A stretch of 64,000 nt of DNA, from the NCBI RefSeq assembly GCF_964204645.1, contig NC_134035.1:8432501-8496500 (forward strand), in the 5' to 3' direction. The notes under the pieces are model-generated. The model saw nothing but the letters and a program-made list of their open reading frames with translations. It was not told the DNA's origin and ran no database searches. How positions within the stretch are numbered: the first letter of the stretch is position 1; every line of letters starts with the position of its first letter. Position numbers and translations under genes: made by a program. This DNA is from Tubulanus polymorphus (lineage: Eukaryota > Nemertea > Palaeonemertea > Tubulaniformes > Tubulanidae). Below are positions 41,061-54,982 of the stretch, in pieces.

Positions 41061-41089
41061 ACAGTCTTAATAATAAGTCTTCCCGCGTG

Positions 41090-41392
41090 TTATTCTTCAC
41101 CCTGGTATATGACGTTACACGGTGATTGGCAGACGACTCCGAAAGCGGTGAAAACTCTGTTTTTCGCGTTTGAAATCGTGCCCGCCAATACGGGTTTGAA
41201 CAACCGACTTCTCTCGACCCATTCCGAAGCCGTGACGGTGCCATTCGACCACGTGACGCGTATCTTCACGTCTTCCTTCGTGGTACCAAAAACAAAATCT
41301 GATGGATAGCCCGGCTCTACGTGACCGTCAGCGCCATCTCTGTATTCATTTAATACACCGTACTGCATGTCCAACTGTAATTCGAGAGCATT
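41090..41392 (-). CDS. PAN-like protein, exon 3 (C-terminal)
   Basis: Starts in phase 0 after TTTTGTAG with NALELQLDMQYGVLNEY and ends YQGEE before TAA. It contains one sequon (NGT) and two cysteines near the end. No transmembrane segment. Confidence 0.72.
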   Translation of the reverse strand, partial: NALELQLDMQYGVLNEYRDGADGHVEPGYPSDFVFGTTKEDVKIRVTWSNGTVTASEWVERSRLFKPVLAGTISNAKNRVFTAFGVVCQSPCNVIYQGEE

Positions 41393-44300
41393 CTACAAAA
41401 TAAAAGTAAGGGGTCGGTTTTACTCACTGGTATTGACTAAATCTAATAAACCCAGCGGCAAGTTTTATAGACTGGTATTAACTCTAACCGGGGCTAACTC
41501 AATTCTTTTTCCGATTGATTTAATCCCCGGGTTAAAGTTGATACCAGTTTAGGGTCTCATGTCGAGCATTTTTGAGGGACAGTTCTATTTCATCAAGAAG
41601 GAGGGCACTTTTTCGCCTTAAAACCTTCCTATTGAAAAGAGGTCAGATCTCAAAATATGAAGTGCCCTGAATGAATAATTTCAGAATGGATTACTTTTCA
41701 TTTTCCAAAAAACATCAAAATTTTATCCAACAGGTCTCAAACAAAATTCTTTGACACTGACTTTTGAAGGGCACTTTGAAAATTTTAGGGGGGGGGGGCT
41801 CGTTCGCTACCTCTGAAACCCCTCGGCAGGGGCCTATAAAATGGCGTTAAAAATGGCAGCCGTATTGGATTTTGGAGTTGGTCCCATATGTGATATTTGA
41901 GCTCGTCAAACTCTATCATTCCTGTAATATGCATGCTTTTGTTGCCAAAATGGAATAATCTTTTCACCGAACTCCCTGACTAGCCGCATATACTTAGATA
42001 TTAATATAACTGTTCAAAATTTACCGGTGCCGTGGATCCTTGGACACTTTCTCAATCACCAAAGGCGTGTACATGTGTTGTATATATTGGTATTGATATT
42101 TGAGCACATTCAATGCACATTTGCAATAGGTTCATCTTCAGAAATCCCAGCGTTGGTATTTGATATTTCAACGAAAGCTCGTATTTCTGTAACCTGACGA
42201 ACAAGAAATCGCTTTTGCAGGCCCGACTCAATAGTCCCCGTAGTCGCCCCCAGCATTGACTAAAAACGTCGAAGAAATCCCGACGATTACCCAACAATGC
42301 AGGACAAAAGTACCCTAACAAAATGGCAACTGTAAAATGGTTTACTCTTTGTGTATATAATTTTTGTTTAACGTAATTACCTCTGGCAACGGCATCCATC
42401 CAAACTCATCGACAACGTTTGGGTTTTATTGTGTGTTGTGCGGGCTAGGCCTGAAGCTTTTCACTCGTTTCACGACTGTGTGTGGTGTCCCATAAACAGG
42501 AACTATGGTTCAGCGAAATGTCGTTTCGCGAAATCCTGCTGTTTTGTTTCGTAGAAAAACATTTTGCCAAACACAATATTCTACCAGAAAGCACCGCACC
42601 CAGTTGCGAAACGTGCAGAAAAGCGCCTTAGTTTCGTATTTCATATGTTTATATCGTGCTGCGCGCGCAATACCTGACCCTAGGCGGGATTGAATATTAG
42701 GTATTTCAAACATGAGAACTAGCACTCGGTTAAGCGCGGACGTCACATGCGTCGTGTCCACCTTAGAAACTTCAGTCAGCCGTTTACACTTGCCGGACAA
42801 TACACAGTAAAGGCCTAGACGTATCGGCCCCACTCCGCGCAGTGGCGCCACCCCGCGGATTTACGCGAAGCAGCAGAACACAAACACGGCCATTCTCTCA
42901 ATTTTCAATGATAGAAATCGTGTGTGTATTTCAATTATTTCGACTGTTAGGGTTTTAAGGCACAATATAAGTTGATGATGTGATATGGCGATGTTAATTA
43001 ATGATAATTCCGCAGTGAAGCTTGTCACGAACGGTGCCGATTGAGTGTACAGCTGCCAAAAACACTGAAATGTGCGTAGTTGAGTAACTATTTGCAGTGA
43101 ATTGCAGACGAAACATGAAGCCTTAACGGCCGTTTAAAAAAAATTATACCAATCGCAATTGTAAAATAAAAATGAGATAGAACCTAACTTAAAATTCTGG
43201 CCATTTCTAAAATGTTATTGATTATTATTACTAATTTTTAGTCAGTGCAGAACGTTTAGTTTTCCAACAATAATGAGGGGTGGTAGGTAGTCATGCAATT
43301 CAAGTCATCATTTATTACACGTTACTTCCGTGTTGTTGAAAATCTCGCGAGTCCTGGACTAAACCCCAATGAACAATGTGATCTGTGTGCTGGCCACCAA
43401 AATGCACACAGATCACACTACACTACACATTACACACTCCAGTACCCACAGCTTTCATATATCCATCCAAATATTTAGTGGCTTTCTTCCTGGATTTCCT
43501 TACCGAAAGTTTTCGTGTCTGCCGACTACGATTCAATTAAAGTTCACCGGTTCAGGTTTTCAATAGGAATTTTTCTCACAAAGATTATAGATTATATTAT
43601 ATGCATTCGCTTGCCTTTTCCATCATTGACCAATGACAACAAGGAGTATTGTATTTTCAAATAGTGATTGGCTCTGCCAAACAGCGTCTAATGTGATATG
43701 AACCACCGTGACGTCACGTGAATTGAGCTCTTAATACTCTGATAGAAGATATGCATGCTCTAGATTGAAGAGTTCTATATTCTATATTTATAAATGATAT
43801 GAAAACGATATACATATAAACTTACCGAACGGTCGCCATATTCGGGGGCTATGATAATTAGGATGAATATAGCCGGCGTCACTACCAAGTCAATAGAGCC
43901 GGTGGTCGGGAGGAAATATCGAATCCAGTCCACTCGCGGTTTATTCATATCGCGACCAGATAAAGAATAGACTCGACCGCGATCATCTGTAAAACAGTCG
44001 TTGTCAAAGAATGGTTGGCACATTTAAACGATTGATGACTTCGTCACCGAATGTAACTTTAACCAGAGATTCCGAAAACATAAATTTCAGGCTTTCGTCG
44101 AGCCCTATGATTGACCCATATTAGGTACCTATAATACTCTGGTCAAATCTTTGATTGATTTTGGATCGCCAAGCTATCGTGACAAGCCCCGGTGATCGAG
44201 CCATACGTTTCCACCGCACAACCCTCGATATAGATTTGGGCCAGAATGAAATATTGAAGAAAAAAAATTAGTTTATATAATAATTTATTTTGTTGCGATT

Positions 44301-44689
44301 AACTCTCGTAGTGTACGTGCAAACCTCCAGAATCTTCGATCTCTACCGCTTGTGTACTTACGTTTCATATATAACTGGCCACATTTCCCGACCGCTGGTC
44401 TCGCCACCGGTGAAAGATTTCGCAATTGTCGACGGTTTACGATCACACATTCGCCGCGAAGAGAATCGTAGACTACGCCGACACAGCCGGCAATCCGGTT
44501 CAGACAGTTTCCCATGCAAACGAGCTCGTTGGCATCTTTCGCTTTTTCGCTCGGTTCGAAACAGTACGATCCTTTCTTCAAAACGAAAATCGCATCTGGC
44601 TTACCGGACTCGCTCACGGAGGCCACTGATTCACCGGTCAGCTTTGCCACGATTAGTAAACAAGTTAAACTACGCAAAACGTGCGACAT
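41090..44689 (-). CDS. secreted PAN/apple-like domain protein (gene span, 3 exons)
   Basis: Three exons with matching phases give 263 residues. The start is ATG at 44689, followed by a signal peptide (hydrophobic core TCLLIVAKL, small residues near 22-24). Residues 40-105 hold six cysteines, five of them in C-x(15)-C-x3-C-x7-C-x10-C spacing, with CVGVVYD after the central pair. That pattern resembles PAN/apple modules, which bind protein or carbohydrate. Exons 2 and 3 form about 150 residues I do not recognise: predicted beta-strands with two very hydrophobic runs (LVVTPAIFILIII), then DVKIRVTWSNGTV and a C-terminal VFTAFGVVC. The strand layout loosely recalls the farnesoic acid O-methyltransferase-like sandwich found in secreted invertebrate proteins, but this is only a guess. 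There is no GPI or membrane anchor at the end. The likely location is the extracellular space. Confidence 0.72.
41411..41556. mobile_element. inverted-repeat MITE, family 'CCCGGTTTTATAGACTGGTAT', copy 2
   Basis: 'agttttatagactggtatt' and, inverted, 'ttgataccagtttaggg', with 'ccggggctaac' / 'ccccgggttaa' inside. It begins about 20 bp upstream of exon 3 of the minus-strand gene, in its intron near the branch point. Confidence 0.55.
42946..43490 (+). repeat. dispersed ~540-bp repeat, copy 1
   Basis: Reads from GTTAGGGTTTTAAGGCACAA to 'atccaaatatttagtg'. A highly similar copy lies inverted at 57715-58249. No terminal repeats or coding frame are recognised, so its class is unknown. It lies in the intron between exons 2 and 3 of the PAN-like gene. 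Confidence 0.85.
43826..43986 (-). CDS. PAN-like protein, exon 2
   Basis: A 161-base exon following TTTTACAG; the first His codon is split with exon 1. It reads DRGRVYSLSGRDMNKPRVDW and ends APEYGDRS at GTAAGT. The hydrophobic stretch in the middle is more beta-strand than transmembrane in context, but a membrane segment cannot be excluded. Confidence 0.7.
44362..44689 (-). CDS. PAN-like protein, exon 1: signal peptide and cysteine-rich module
   Basis: Starts MSHVLRSLTCLLIVAKL and ends GKCGQLYMK plus one base at a GTAAGT donor. Cysteine-rich motifs include VCMGNCLNRIAGCVGVVYD and GECVIVNRRQL. Confidence 0.78.
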
Positions 44690-48325
<3,636 letters not shown>

Positions 48326-49271
48326 ATGAATTCTACTCAGATGCAAATTGGTCAGACTTATCAAAGCTACATTGTCATCATGTCTGTAGCGAACAGGTCT
48401 GGTAGCTACCTCGTGGTGTCATTGGTCATTCTACCTATCTTGTTTCTGTTTGGAGCCTTCGGGAATTCGGCTACTTTCCTGATAATGTTGAGTAGCAAAT
48501 TTTGGAGTTTTTCTTACGCTAACTATCTTGTCGCTTTATCGGTCAATGATTTTATGTTCTGCATCAATCTATCTTTGATGCCTGTTTTACAATTTGCTCT
48601 CCTGGAAGTAGAAATCGGTCCCATATTCGTGATGAATTCACTGATCAGTTGTCAAGTCTACGAATTCATAATACTCCTCGCATGTTTTAACAGTTCGTGG
48701 TTAATCGTGGCAATATCTCTAGAACGTGCGGCAGTTGTTCTCTTCCCGTTCACATCTCGTTTGATATGCACACCTAGATTCGCTAGATTCGCTATACTAA
48801 TTATCACAGGAGTGAATGTACTGATTTTATATCTTATACCTATCCATACATTTTTCCAACCAGTCTTTCGGATGTTACTATGAATTACATGACCATTTAA
48901 CATACTATACCATTGCAGTCGTCCAAGCTTACATTCTACCATTAGTATTGATAATAACATCAAATTCTGTTATAATATTTCAGTTATTCAGAGGTTCAAA
49001 AATAGTTTCGTCCGATCAAAAAACTACTAAATCAAAACGCACAACAATGATGCTTGTAACAGTTTCACTCGCATTTGCAATATTTACACTTCCGACCACT
49101 GTTACTCTATTCTTACCAATCTCTAATGAGCGGAAGGATTTTCTTTTCGATATTTTCACTCAGGTCCAACAATATAACTATGTTGTGAATTTCTACATAT
49201 ATCTTTTAATGGGACGCGAAATTCGTGCGTATTTCTGTACAAAAATCAGTTGCAAAAAATCAGTCAAATAA
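48326..49271 (+). pseudogene. rhodopsin-type GPCR, array copy 1, frameshifted
   Basis: Homologous along its whole length to the intact receptors at 51420-62591. The first frame runs from MNSTQMQIG through TM1-TM4 and stops at 48881-48883. The rest (TM5-TM7, ending at 49271) is in another frame. Compared with the paralogues, about 5 bases are missing near 48840-48848, between TM4 and ECL2, and that causes the shift. An in-frame upstream ATG at 48296 would add ten residues. Divergence is otherwise moderate and no other stops are seen. It may be a recent pseudogene, or a sequencing error or segregating allele could hide an intact gene. Confidence 0.8.
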
Positions 49272-51419
49272 CTATTGATTTTAACCTGTGTTTTCGCAGC
49301 CCGTCAGAAGATTTCACGTTTTTTCTATGCAACTGTAAATGGTTATTTAAACCTTTGGACAATTGAAAGTTTATTTTTCGATGAATCATTGGAATTTAAC
49401 AATAGATGCCAATCTTTCTACAAAATAAACAAAGACTCAGGTCAAAAATTGAATGTACGCATGTTTTGTATATGCCCACTTTTTAACTTTCAAGAAGCTA
49501 ATTTGGCGCTAGTCCTGATCCAGTATGATATATATAGTTTATTTTCAAGAGAGATTATAACAGATGGTAATGCATTACATTTCGTTAAATATGAATACAG
49601 TGAAGGATAACCCGATAGAAAGCAGGAACCTTGTTTGAATCACTGGGCCACCTTAAACACTTAAGCACACAATCACACATAATTAATTGCCCTCGCATAG
49701 ATTCCAACAGCAAGTAACATAAATTAATGAAAAGGCGGATGGATGTCATACTTTGTCTTCTTCGGTCAGTGTTAACAGCAGTTGACCGTTGACAGTCGAC
49801 AGCTTGAGTCGACGAGGCAACCTGTCAACAAGAACAGAAGTTATGAAAGTTATTCCACCTAACATTTTTGTTCATGATTTTCATTGTCTCTCATAAATCC
49901 ATTGCATGTATACTTAGAAGGTTTATGAGGTTGCGAATGATTTTGATGATATTAATATTTCAAAACACAAACAGGTACTTATACATATCATTGAAATATA
50001 ATATATATTTAGATAACTATATCAATTGGTTAGAGGTTTTTTGAGGACACATCACGGTTATTGGGTGGGATGTTTAATGTTCATGTGACGATTCTTTGGT
50101 CCTAGATAACGTTGGGAAGGTTTTGGCATATAATAGTTTAGACTGTGAATGATAACAAGAAGGCATTCAATTTTGTAAAAGAAAATCATGACCAAATGAA
50201 ATAAAAATATCGCGCATCAGCTACATTTCTACCATGTGGAAGATGTCTCTTTGAGGAAATTAGTGAACTATTAATATTATTCTTTGTTTGGAAACATGAA
50301 TTATCATTGATATTATTGACATGTAACGCTAGCATATAATAATACAATATAAAGAACACAATAATGATAATTGATTTTTGGAGTGATTGACTAGGTAAAA
50401 GATGTCCTCGAAACAAAAGATAAAGACTATAAGTATACGGAACTTAACTGACGTGTAGGTTGTCATGTGCACATAAGTTATTACCTTACTACTAGTGTGC
50501 AGGGTGTCTACCTGTCAACCGTCCTGTGCAGTCATCGTGTGTAGGGTGTCATTTGTCAACCCTCCTATACAGTCATCACCTCTTGTAGGGTGTCCGCTGT
50601 CAACCGTAGTGTGCAGGCACCACCTAACTGGCGTGTAGGGTGTCATCTGTCAACCGTCCTGTGGAGTCATCGCCAAACTGGTATGTAGGGTGTTTACTGT
50701 CAACTGTCCTGTACAGTCATCACCCTAGTTTGTAAGGTGTCGCCTGTCACCAGCTGTAGGATATAGATCCTCAATCTAGGGTCTATATGATTGTGGACTC
50801 CTTTTAGTTCCATATTGCTACGCTTTTATACTTCAGCTTGCGCATAAATTCCTTGATTTACTGCAAAAGTAACTCTTCGCGTTGCACTATAATGCCGTAT
50901 ATCGGACTTGGGCCCAATTTATAAAACAGGTGTTTATTTAGATCCAACAAGTCTTCAGACCATGGACGTATGAACTAGATAATTCAATGTATAAGCAGTA
51001 TTATAATGTTAATGTTATCGGGATTCGATGGCATTCTGACCTCTGGGAATAAAATGAAAGACGTAGTTATTTTAGGCCTAATAACCTGCTCGGGGTTTAC
51101 TAGATATTTCACCATCGATATTACTTTGTGTCCGAGATTTCTATTCAATTTAGTAACCTTTGTATCTAAAACATTAGCAAAATTTACAAATTCGAAAAAA
51201 ATTATGTTTAATATTTCAGAAAATTGATCTTCATTGTCGGTCCACAAGGAATTGCGGACAAAGCTATAATTTCACCGTTTCAAAACCTATCGAATGACAA
51301 ATGAATATTAGCTCCACAAATGAGACATAATTGTGGATCTATTTCACCCTAAATTTATTTTCCAATAAACAAGCGGGTATACTCAAACGTAATCAGTTAG
51401 TTCTTCGACTCCGTCAATC
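49272..51419. other. spacer between receptor copies 1 and 2
   Basis: 3' flank of copy 1 (with 'ctttggacaattgaaag', also found after the copy at 61635), a degenerate minisatellite at 50450, and the 5' block of copy 2 at about 50920-51300, which recurs near 56000 and in part at 62905-62985. No gene recognised. Confidence 0.55.
50450..50765. repeat. degenerate minisatellite, ~45-bp unit, ~7 copies
   Basis: Repeated 'gtgtagggtgtcatctgtca' followed by 'accgtcctgtgcagtcatca' with many substitutions and small indels. Unit starts are near 50453, 50497, 50540, 50584, 50632, 50682 and 50730. Confidence 0.85.
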
Positions 51420-52370
51420 ATGAATCTTACTCGGATACAAACTGCTCGAACGTATCACAGTTATATGGTCATCATGTCTATAGCAGACAGATCTGGCAGC
51501 TACCGCGCGATATCGTTGTTCATTCTACCGATTTTGTTCCTATTCGGAGGCTTTGGCAATTCTGCTACTTTCCTGATAATGATAAGTCGCAGATTCAGAA
51601 GTTTTTCATACGCTAACTACCTCGTCGTTTTATCAGCCAGTGATTTTGTGTTTTGCATCAGTCTATCTTTGATGCCCGTTTTACAGTTTGTTCTGTTGCG
51701 CGTACAAACTGGCCCAATATTAGTGATGAAATCAGTGATCAGTTGTCAACTGTACGAATTCGTAGTAATACTCGCTGGCTGCAACAGTTCCTGGTTAATC
51801 GTGGCTATATCTGTAGAACGCGCAGCAGTTGTTCTCTTCCCGTTCACATCTCGTTTGATATGTACACCGACATTCGCTAGATTCGCTATATCCATAATAA
51901 CCGGAGTGAATGTTCTGATTCTTTATCTTTTACCTACTCTATCGATGCATTTTTCCGACAAGTCTTTTGGATGTTATTATGAATCAATTGACCGATTAAC
52001 GTTTTTTACGAATATTGTTATCACCCTCTACCTTCTACCTTTGACGCTGATTATTGCATCGAATTCTGTTATAATATGTCAGTTATTCAGAGGCTCAAAA
52101 ATGGTTTCGTCTGATCAGAAAACTGCAAAATCAAAACGTACGACCATAATGCTCGTAACAGTTTCACTCGCATTCGCAATGTTCACACTTCCGACCACTG
52201 TCACTGCATACCTACCGATCCCCACGAAACGGAAGGATTTTCTATTCGATGTTTTCACTCAGTTCCAACAGTGTAATTATGTGGTGAATTTCTACATATA
52301 TCTTTTACTGGGACGAGAAATTCGTGGATATTTCTGCACAAAAATCCGTTGCAGTAATTCAGTCAAATAA
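51420..52370 (+). CDS. orphan rhodopsin-type GPCR, array copy 2 (intact, intronless)
   Basis: A 316-residue single-exon 7TM receptor for the plasma membrane; its ligand is unknown. ATG at 51420 aligns with the start of all paralogues. Landmarks: NLT sequon at residue 2; TM1 GGFGNSA (N47); TM2 LSASD (D75); Cys109 and Cys185 for the TM3-ECL2 bond; ERA at 133-135 instead of DRY; Pro207 in TM5; FTLP (Pro258) in place of CWxP; NFYIY at 290-294 instead of NPxxY; cysteines 306 and 311 after TM7. The LLLGREIR end and ERA-plus-'LFPFTSRLICT' ICL2 resemble FMRFamide-receptor-like peptide GPCRs. The gene is a mosaic: codons 1 to ~130 match the broken copy at 54375, while the rest and ~400 bp of 3' flank match the copy at 56321. 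Confidence 0.92.
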   Translation: MNLTRIQTARTYHSYMVIMSIADRSGSYRAISLFILPILFLFGGFGNSATFLIMISRRFRSFSYANYLVVLSASDFVFCISLSLMPVLQFVLLRVQTGPILVMKSVISCQLYEFVVILAGCNSSWLIVAISVERAAVVLFPFTSRLICTPTFARFAISIITGVNVLILYLLPTLSMHFSDKSFGCYYESIDRLTFFTNIVITLYLLPLTLIIASNSVIICQLFRGSKMVSSDQKTAKSKRTTIMLVTVSLAFAMFTLPTTVTAYLPIPTKRKDFLFDVFTQFQQCNYVVNFYIYLLLGREIRGYFCTKIRCSNSVK

Positions 52371-52810
52371 CCATTGATTTCAACCCGTAATTGCACGTAT
52401 CGTCTGCAAATTACACATTGTTTTTTTTTTTCTGGCCATTTACTATGGAAAATCGTTGTTCTGATACCTCATAGAAAATGTATCGGCCCAAGTGTAGAAG
52501 TAGTTCCAGTAGTTTATATTCTACCGCCCCCCTACGGAGTATGTTCCTGCTTATCTTCGGGTCATGGCATTAACTGTAAAACTGGCCCTTGAATCACAGG
52601 GAACTGAAATAACTTTACTCTAAAACAATGTTACCATATTTGATCTACACTTTATTCAACAACAGCTATACAAAAAAAACATCTAAAATATTTGCTATGT
52701 ATTAGAATTAACAATTTCAATATATATGATCACAGGATCTCCAGAGTATATGTGCAGCTGACTGGATGGCTGGATGACTAATGGACAATGGATGATCCAA
52801 TGACTGTATA

Positions 52811-52930
52811 CTTTCGCTCACTTCAACAGTGCAACGATGTGGTGCATTTCTAGATATAACTTTTACTGAAACGAAAAATTCGTCAATATCTCTCGACCAT
52901 AATCCGTTGTATAGAAACTCATTCAAATAA
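52811..52930 (+). pseudogene. 3' relic of a receptor copy (TM7 end)
   Basis: About 120 bases match the last 40 codons of the receptors: 'cacttcaacagtgcaacgat', 'gtggtgcatttctagatata', 'cttttactgaaacgaaaaat', ending 'tcattcaaataa' like the intact C-termini. Stops and substitutions are plentiful. It marks a lost gene between 51420 and 53363. Confidence 0.75.
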
Positions 52931-53362
52931 CGATGATTTCAAGTTTGATTGCTCCATTAAACTAACGATTACACATTCATAGACGTTTCACTCGCGTTAA
53001 TGACTTAATTTGAGCGACTTTTTTACAACCACGTGTTTGACCATGACCTAGATCTATTTTTACAGTTAAAATTTACTTGCGAGATATATTGATTCACACT
53101 CGGAAAGCATATTCAATTTAGCTATATTTTATATTTTACACATCTAATTATCTTTCATATATCTGAGTGCATCGTGTTTTTATCGAAGATCTATCAACAA
53201 TGAATCGCGGACAAATGATAAAAATTGAATAACAAATGAAAAAGCTTCATAAATATATGATACATTATAAATATCTCTGTGTGAATTAAATAAATATCAA
53301 TATAAATTCATTTTCCAATACATGATTGACTACTGTCGGAGAGTGCATTGTCCGCATGAATC

Positions 53363-54319
53363 ATGAATTCTTCTCAGATGCAAATTGGTCGAAGTTATAA
53401 TAGTTACATTGTCATCATGTCTGTAGCGAACAGGTCTGGTAGCTACCTCGTGGTGTCATTGGTCATTCTACCGATCCTGTTTCTGTTGGGAGCCTTCGGG
53501 AATTCAGCTACTTTCCTGATAATGATAAGTCGCAGATACAGGATTTTATCTTACGCTAACTACCTGATCGTTTTATCAATCAGTGACTTTATGTTCTGCG
53601 TCAATCTAACTTTGATGCCTGTTTTACAGTTTGTTCTGTTGCACGCAGAAACTGGTCCAATTTTTGTGATGAATTCACTGATCACTTGTCAAATCTACGA
53701 ATTCGTTACAGCACTGGCGTCATGTAATAGTTCGTGGTTAATCGTGGCTATATCTATAGAACGTGCGGCAGTTGTTCTCTTCCCGTTCACATCTCGTTTG
53801 ATATGTACACCGAGATTCGCTAGATCTGTTATACTGATGATAACGACAATGAACGTACTGGTTATATGTTTTCTACCTATTCTATCGATGTATTTTACCA
53901 ACCAGTCTTTCGGATGTTACTATGAATTATTGGACCAATTTACGTGTTTTATCGTAATTGTCGTCCACGCTTTCATTTTACCTTTAACGTTAATCGTTAC
54001 ATCGAATTCTGTAATAATATTTCAGTTATTCAGAGGTTCAAAAATGGTTTCGTCTGATAAGAAAACTGCAAAATCAAAACGTACGACAATGATGCTTGTA
54101 ACAGTTTCACTCGCATTCGCAATATTTACACTTCCGACCACTGTCACTGTATACCTGCCAATCTCTACGGAGCGGAAAGATTTTCTATTTGATGTTTTCA
54201 CTCAGTTCCACCAGTGTAACTATGTGGTGAATTTCTACATTTATCTTTTACTTGGACGAGACATTCGTGAATATTTCTGTACAAAAATTCGTTGCAGAAA
54301 ACCAGTCAAATATCTATAG
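53363..54319 (+). CDS. orphan rhodopsin-type GPCR, array copy 3 (intact, intronless)
   Basis: A 318-residue 7TM receptor. It differs from the copy at 61635 at about 11 residues (roughly 96.5% identity by my count) and more strongly from 51420 and 56321. N-terminal sequons at residues 2 (NSS) and 23 (NRS); GAFGNSA in TM1, LSISD in TM2, SIERAAVV, FTLPTT in TM6 and NFYIYLLLGRDIR at TM7/helix 8; the tail ends CRKPVKYL. An out-of-frame ATG seven bases upstream (53356) opens a 14-codon frame overlapping the start. The intronless structure plus spliced neighbours elsewhere suggest an ancestral retrocopy or a naturally single-exon family. Confidence 0.92.
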   Translation: MNSSQMQIGRSYNSYIVIMSVANRSGSYLVVSLVILPILFLLGAFGNSATFLIMISRRYRILSYANYLIVLSISDFMFCVNLTLMPVLQFVLLHAETGPIFVMNSLITCQIYEFVTALASCNSSWLIVAISIERAAVVLFPFTSRLICTPRFARSVILMITTMNVLVICFLPILSMYFTNQSFGCYYELLDQFTCFIVIVVHAFILPLTLIVTSNSVIIFQLFRGSKMVSSDKKTAKSKRTTMMLVTVSLAFAIFTLPTTVTVYLPISTERKDFLFDVFTQFHQCNYVVNFYIYLLLGRDIREYFCTKIRCRKPVKYL

Positions 54320-54374
54320 ATTTCAACCTGAATTTGCACAGAACGTCACACAATTAATACACAATTTATTTATA

Positions 54375-54982
54375 CTATAGCAGACAGATCTGGCAGCTAC
54401 CGCGCGATATCGTTGTTCATTCTACCGATTTTGTTCCTATTCGGAGGCTTTGGCAATTCTGCTACTTTCCTAATGATAATGATACGTCGCAGATTCAGGA
54501 GTTTTTCATACGCTAACTACCTCGTCGTTTTATCAGCCAGTGATTTAGTGTTTTGCATCAGTCTATCTTTGATGCCCGTTTTACAGTTTGTTCTGTTGCG
54601 CGTACAAACTGGCCCAATATTAGTGATGAAATCAGTGATCAGTTGTCAAGTGTACGAATTCGTAGTACTACTCGCTGGCTGCAACAGTTCCTGGTTAATC
54701 GTGGCTATATCTATAGAACGTGCAGCAGTTGTTCTCTTCCCGTTAACAGCGTGATTGATTTGTACACCGAGATTCGCTAGATTCACCATATTGATAATAA
54801 CCGTAGTTAATGCACTGATTCTGTATTTTCTACCTACTCTATCGATGTATTTTTCCGACAAGTTATTTTGGATGTTATTATGAAGCAATAGACCGTTTAA
54901 TGTTTGTTTTTATGAAAATTGTTTTCAGCCTCTACGTTTTACCTTTAACATTGATTATTATTTCGAATTCTGTCGTAATATT
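54375..54982 (+). pseudogene. truncated GPCR pseudogene, array copy 4
   Basis: Begins abruptly 55 bp after the stop of copy 3, at the point equal to codon 20 of 51420 (ADRSGSYRAIS), and is almost identical to 51420 up to ERAAVV. An Arg codon has become TGA (54752-54754), a base is inserted near 54865, and homology stops at ~54982 within TM5. It has no start, TM6 or TM7. Its 5' half being closer to 51420 than 51420 is to 56321 shows conversion between copies. Confidence 0.85.

Larger units (their letters stand above)
22161..41089. other. gene-poor, repeat-rich interval
   Basis: Nearly 19 kb in which I can support no gene. Open frames here are short, lack recognisable domains and often run through inverted repeats (for example 30237-30671, which ends inside a MITE). 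It should contain the promoter and signal-peptide exon of the class B receptor somewhere to the right of 22160. The recognisable content is the repeats listed separately. Confidence 0.5.

Noticed and set aside
42360-42440. Extra exon of the PAN-like gene reading DEFGWMPLPE
   Set aside because: An in-frame stop lies just upstream and no acceptor fits; exons 2 and 3 already join in phase 0 without it.
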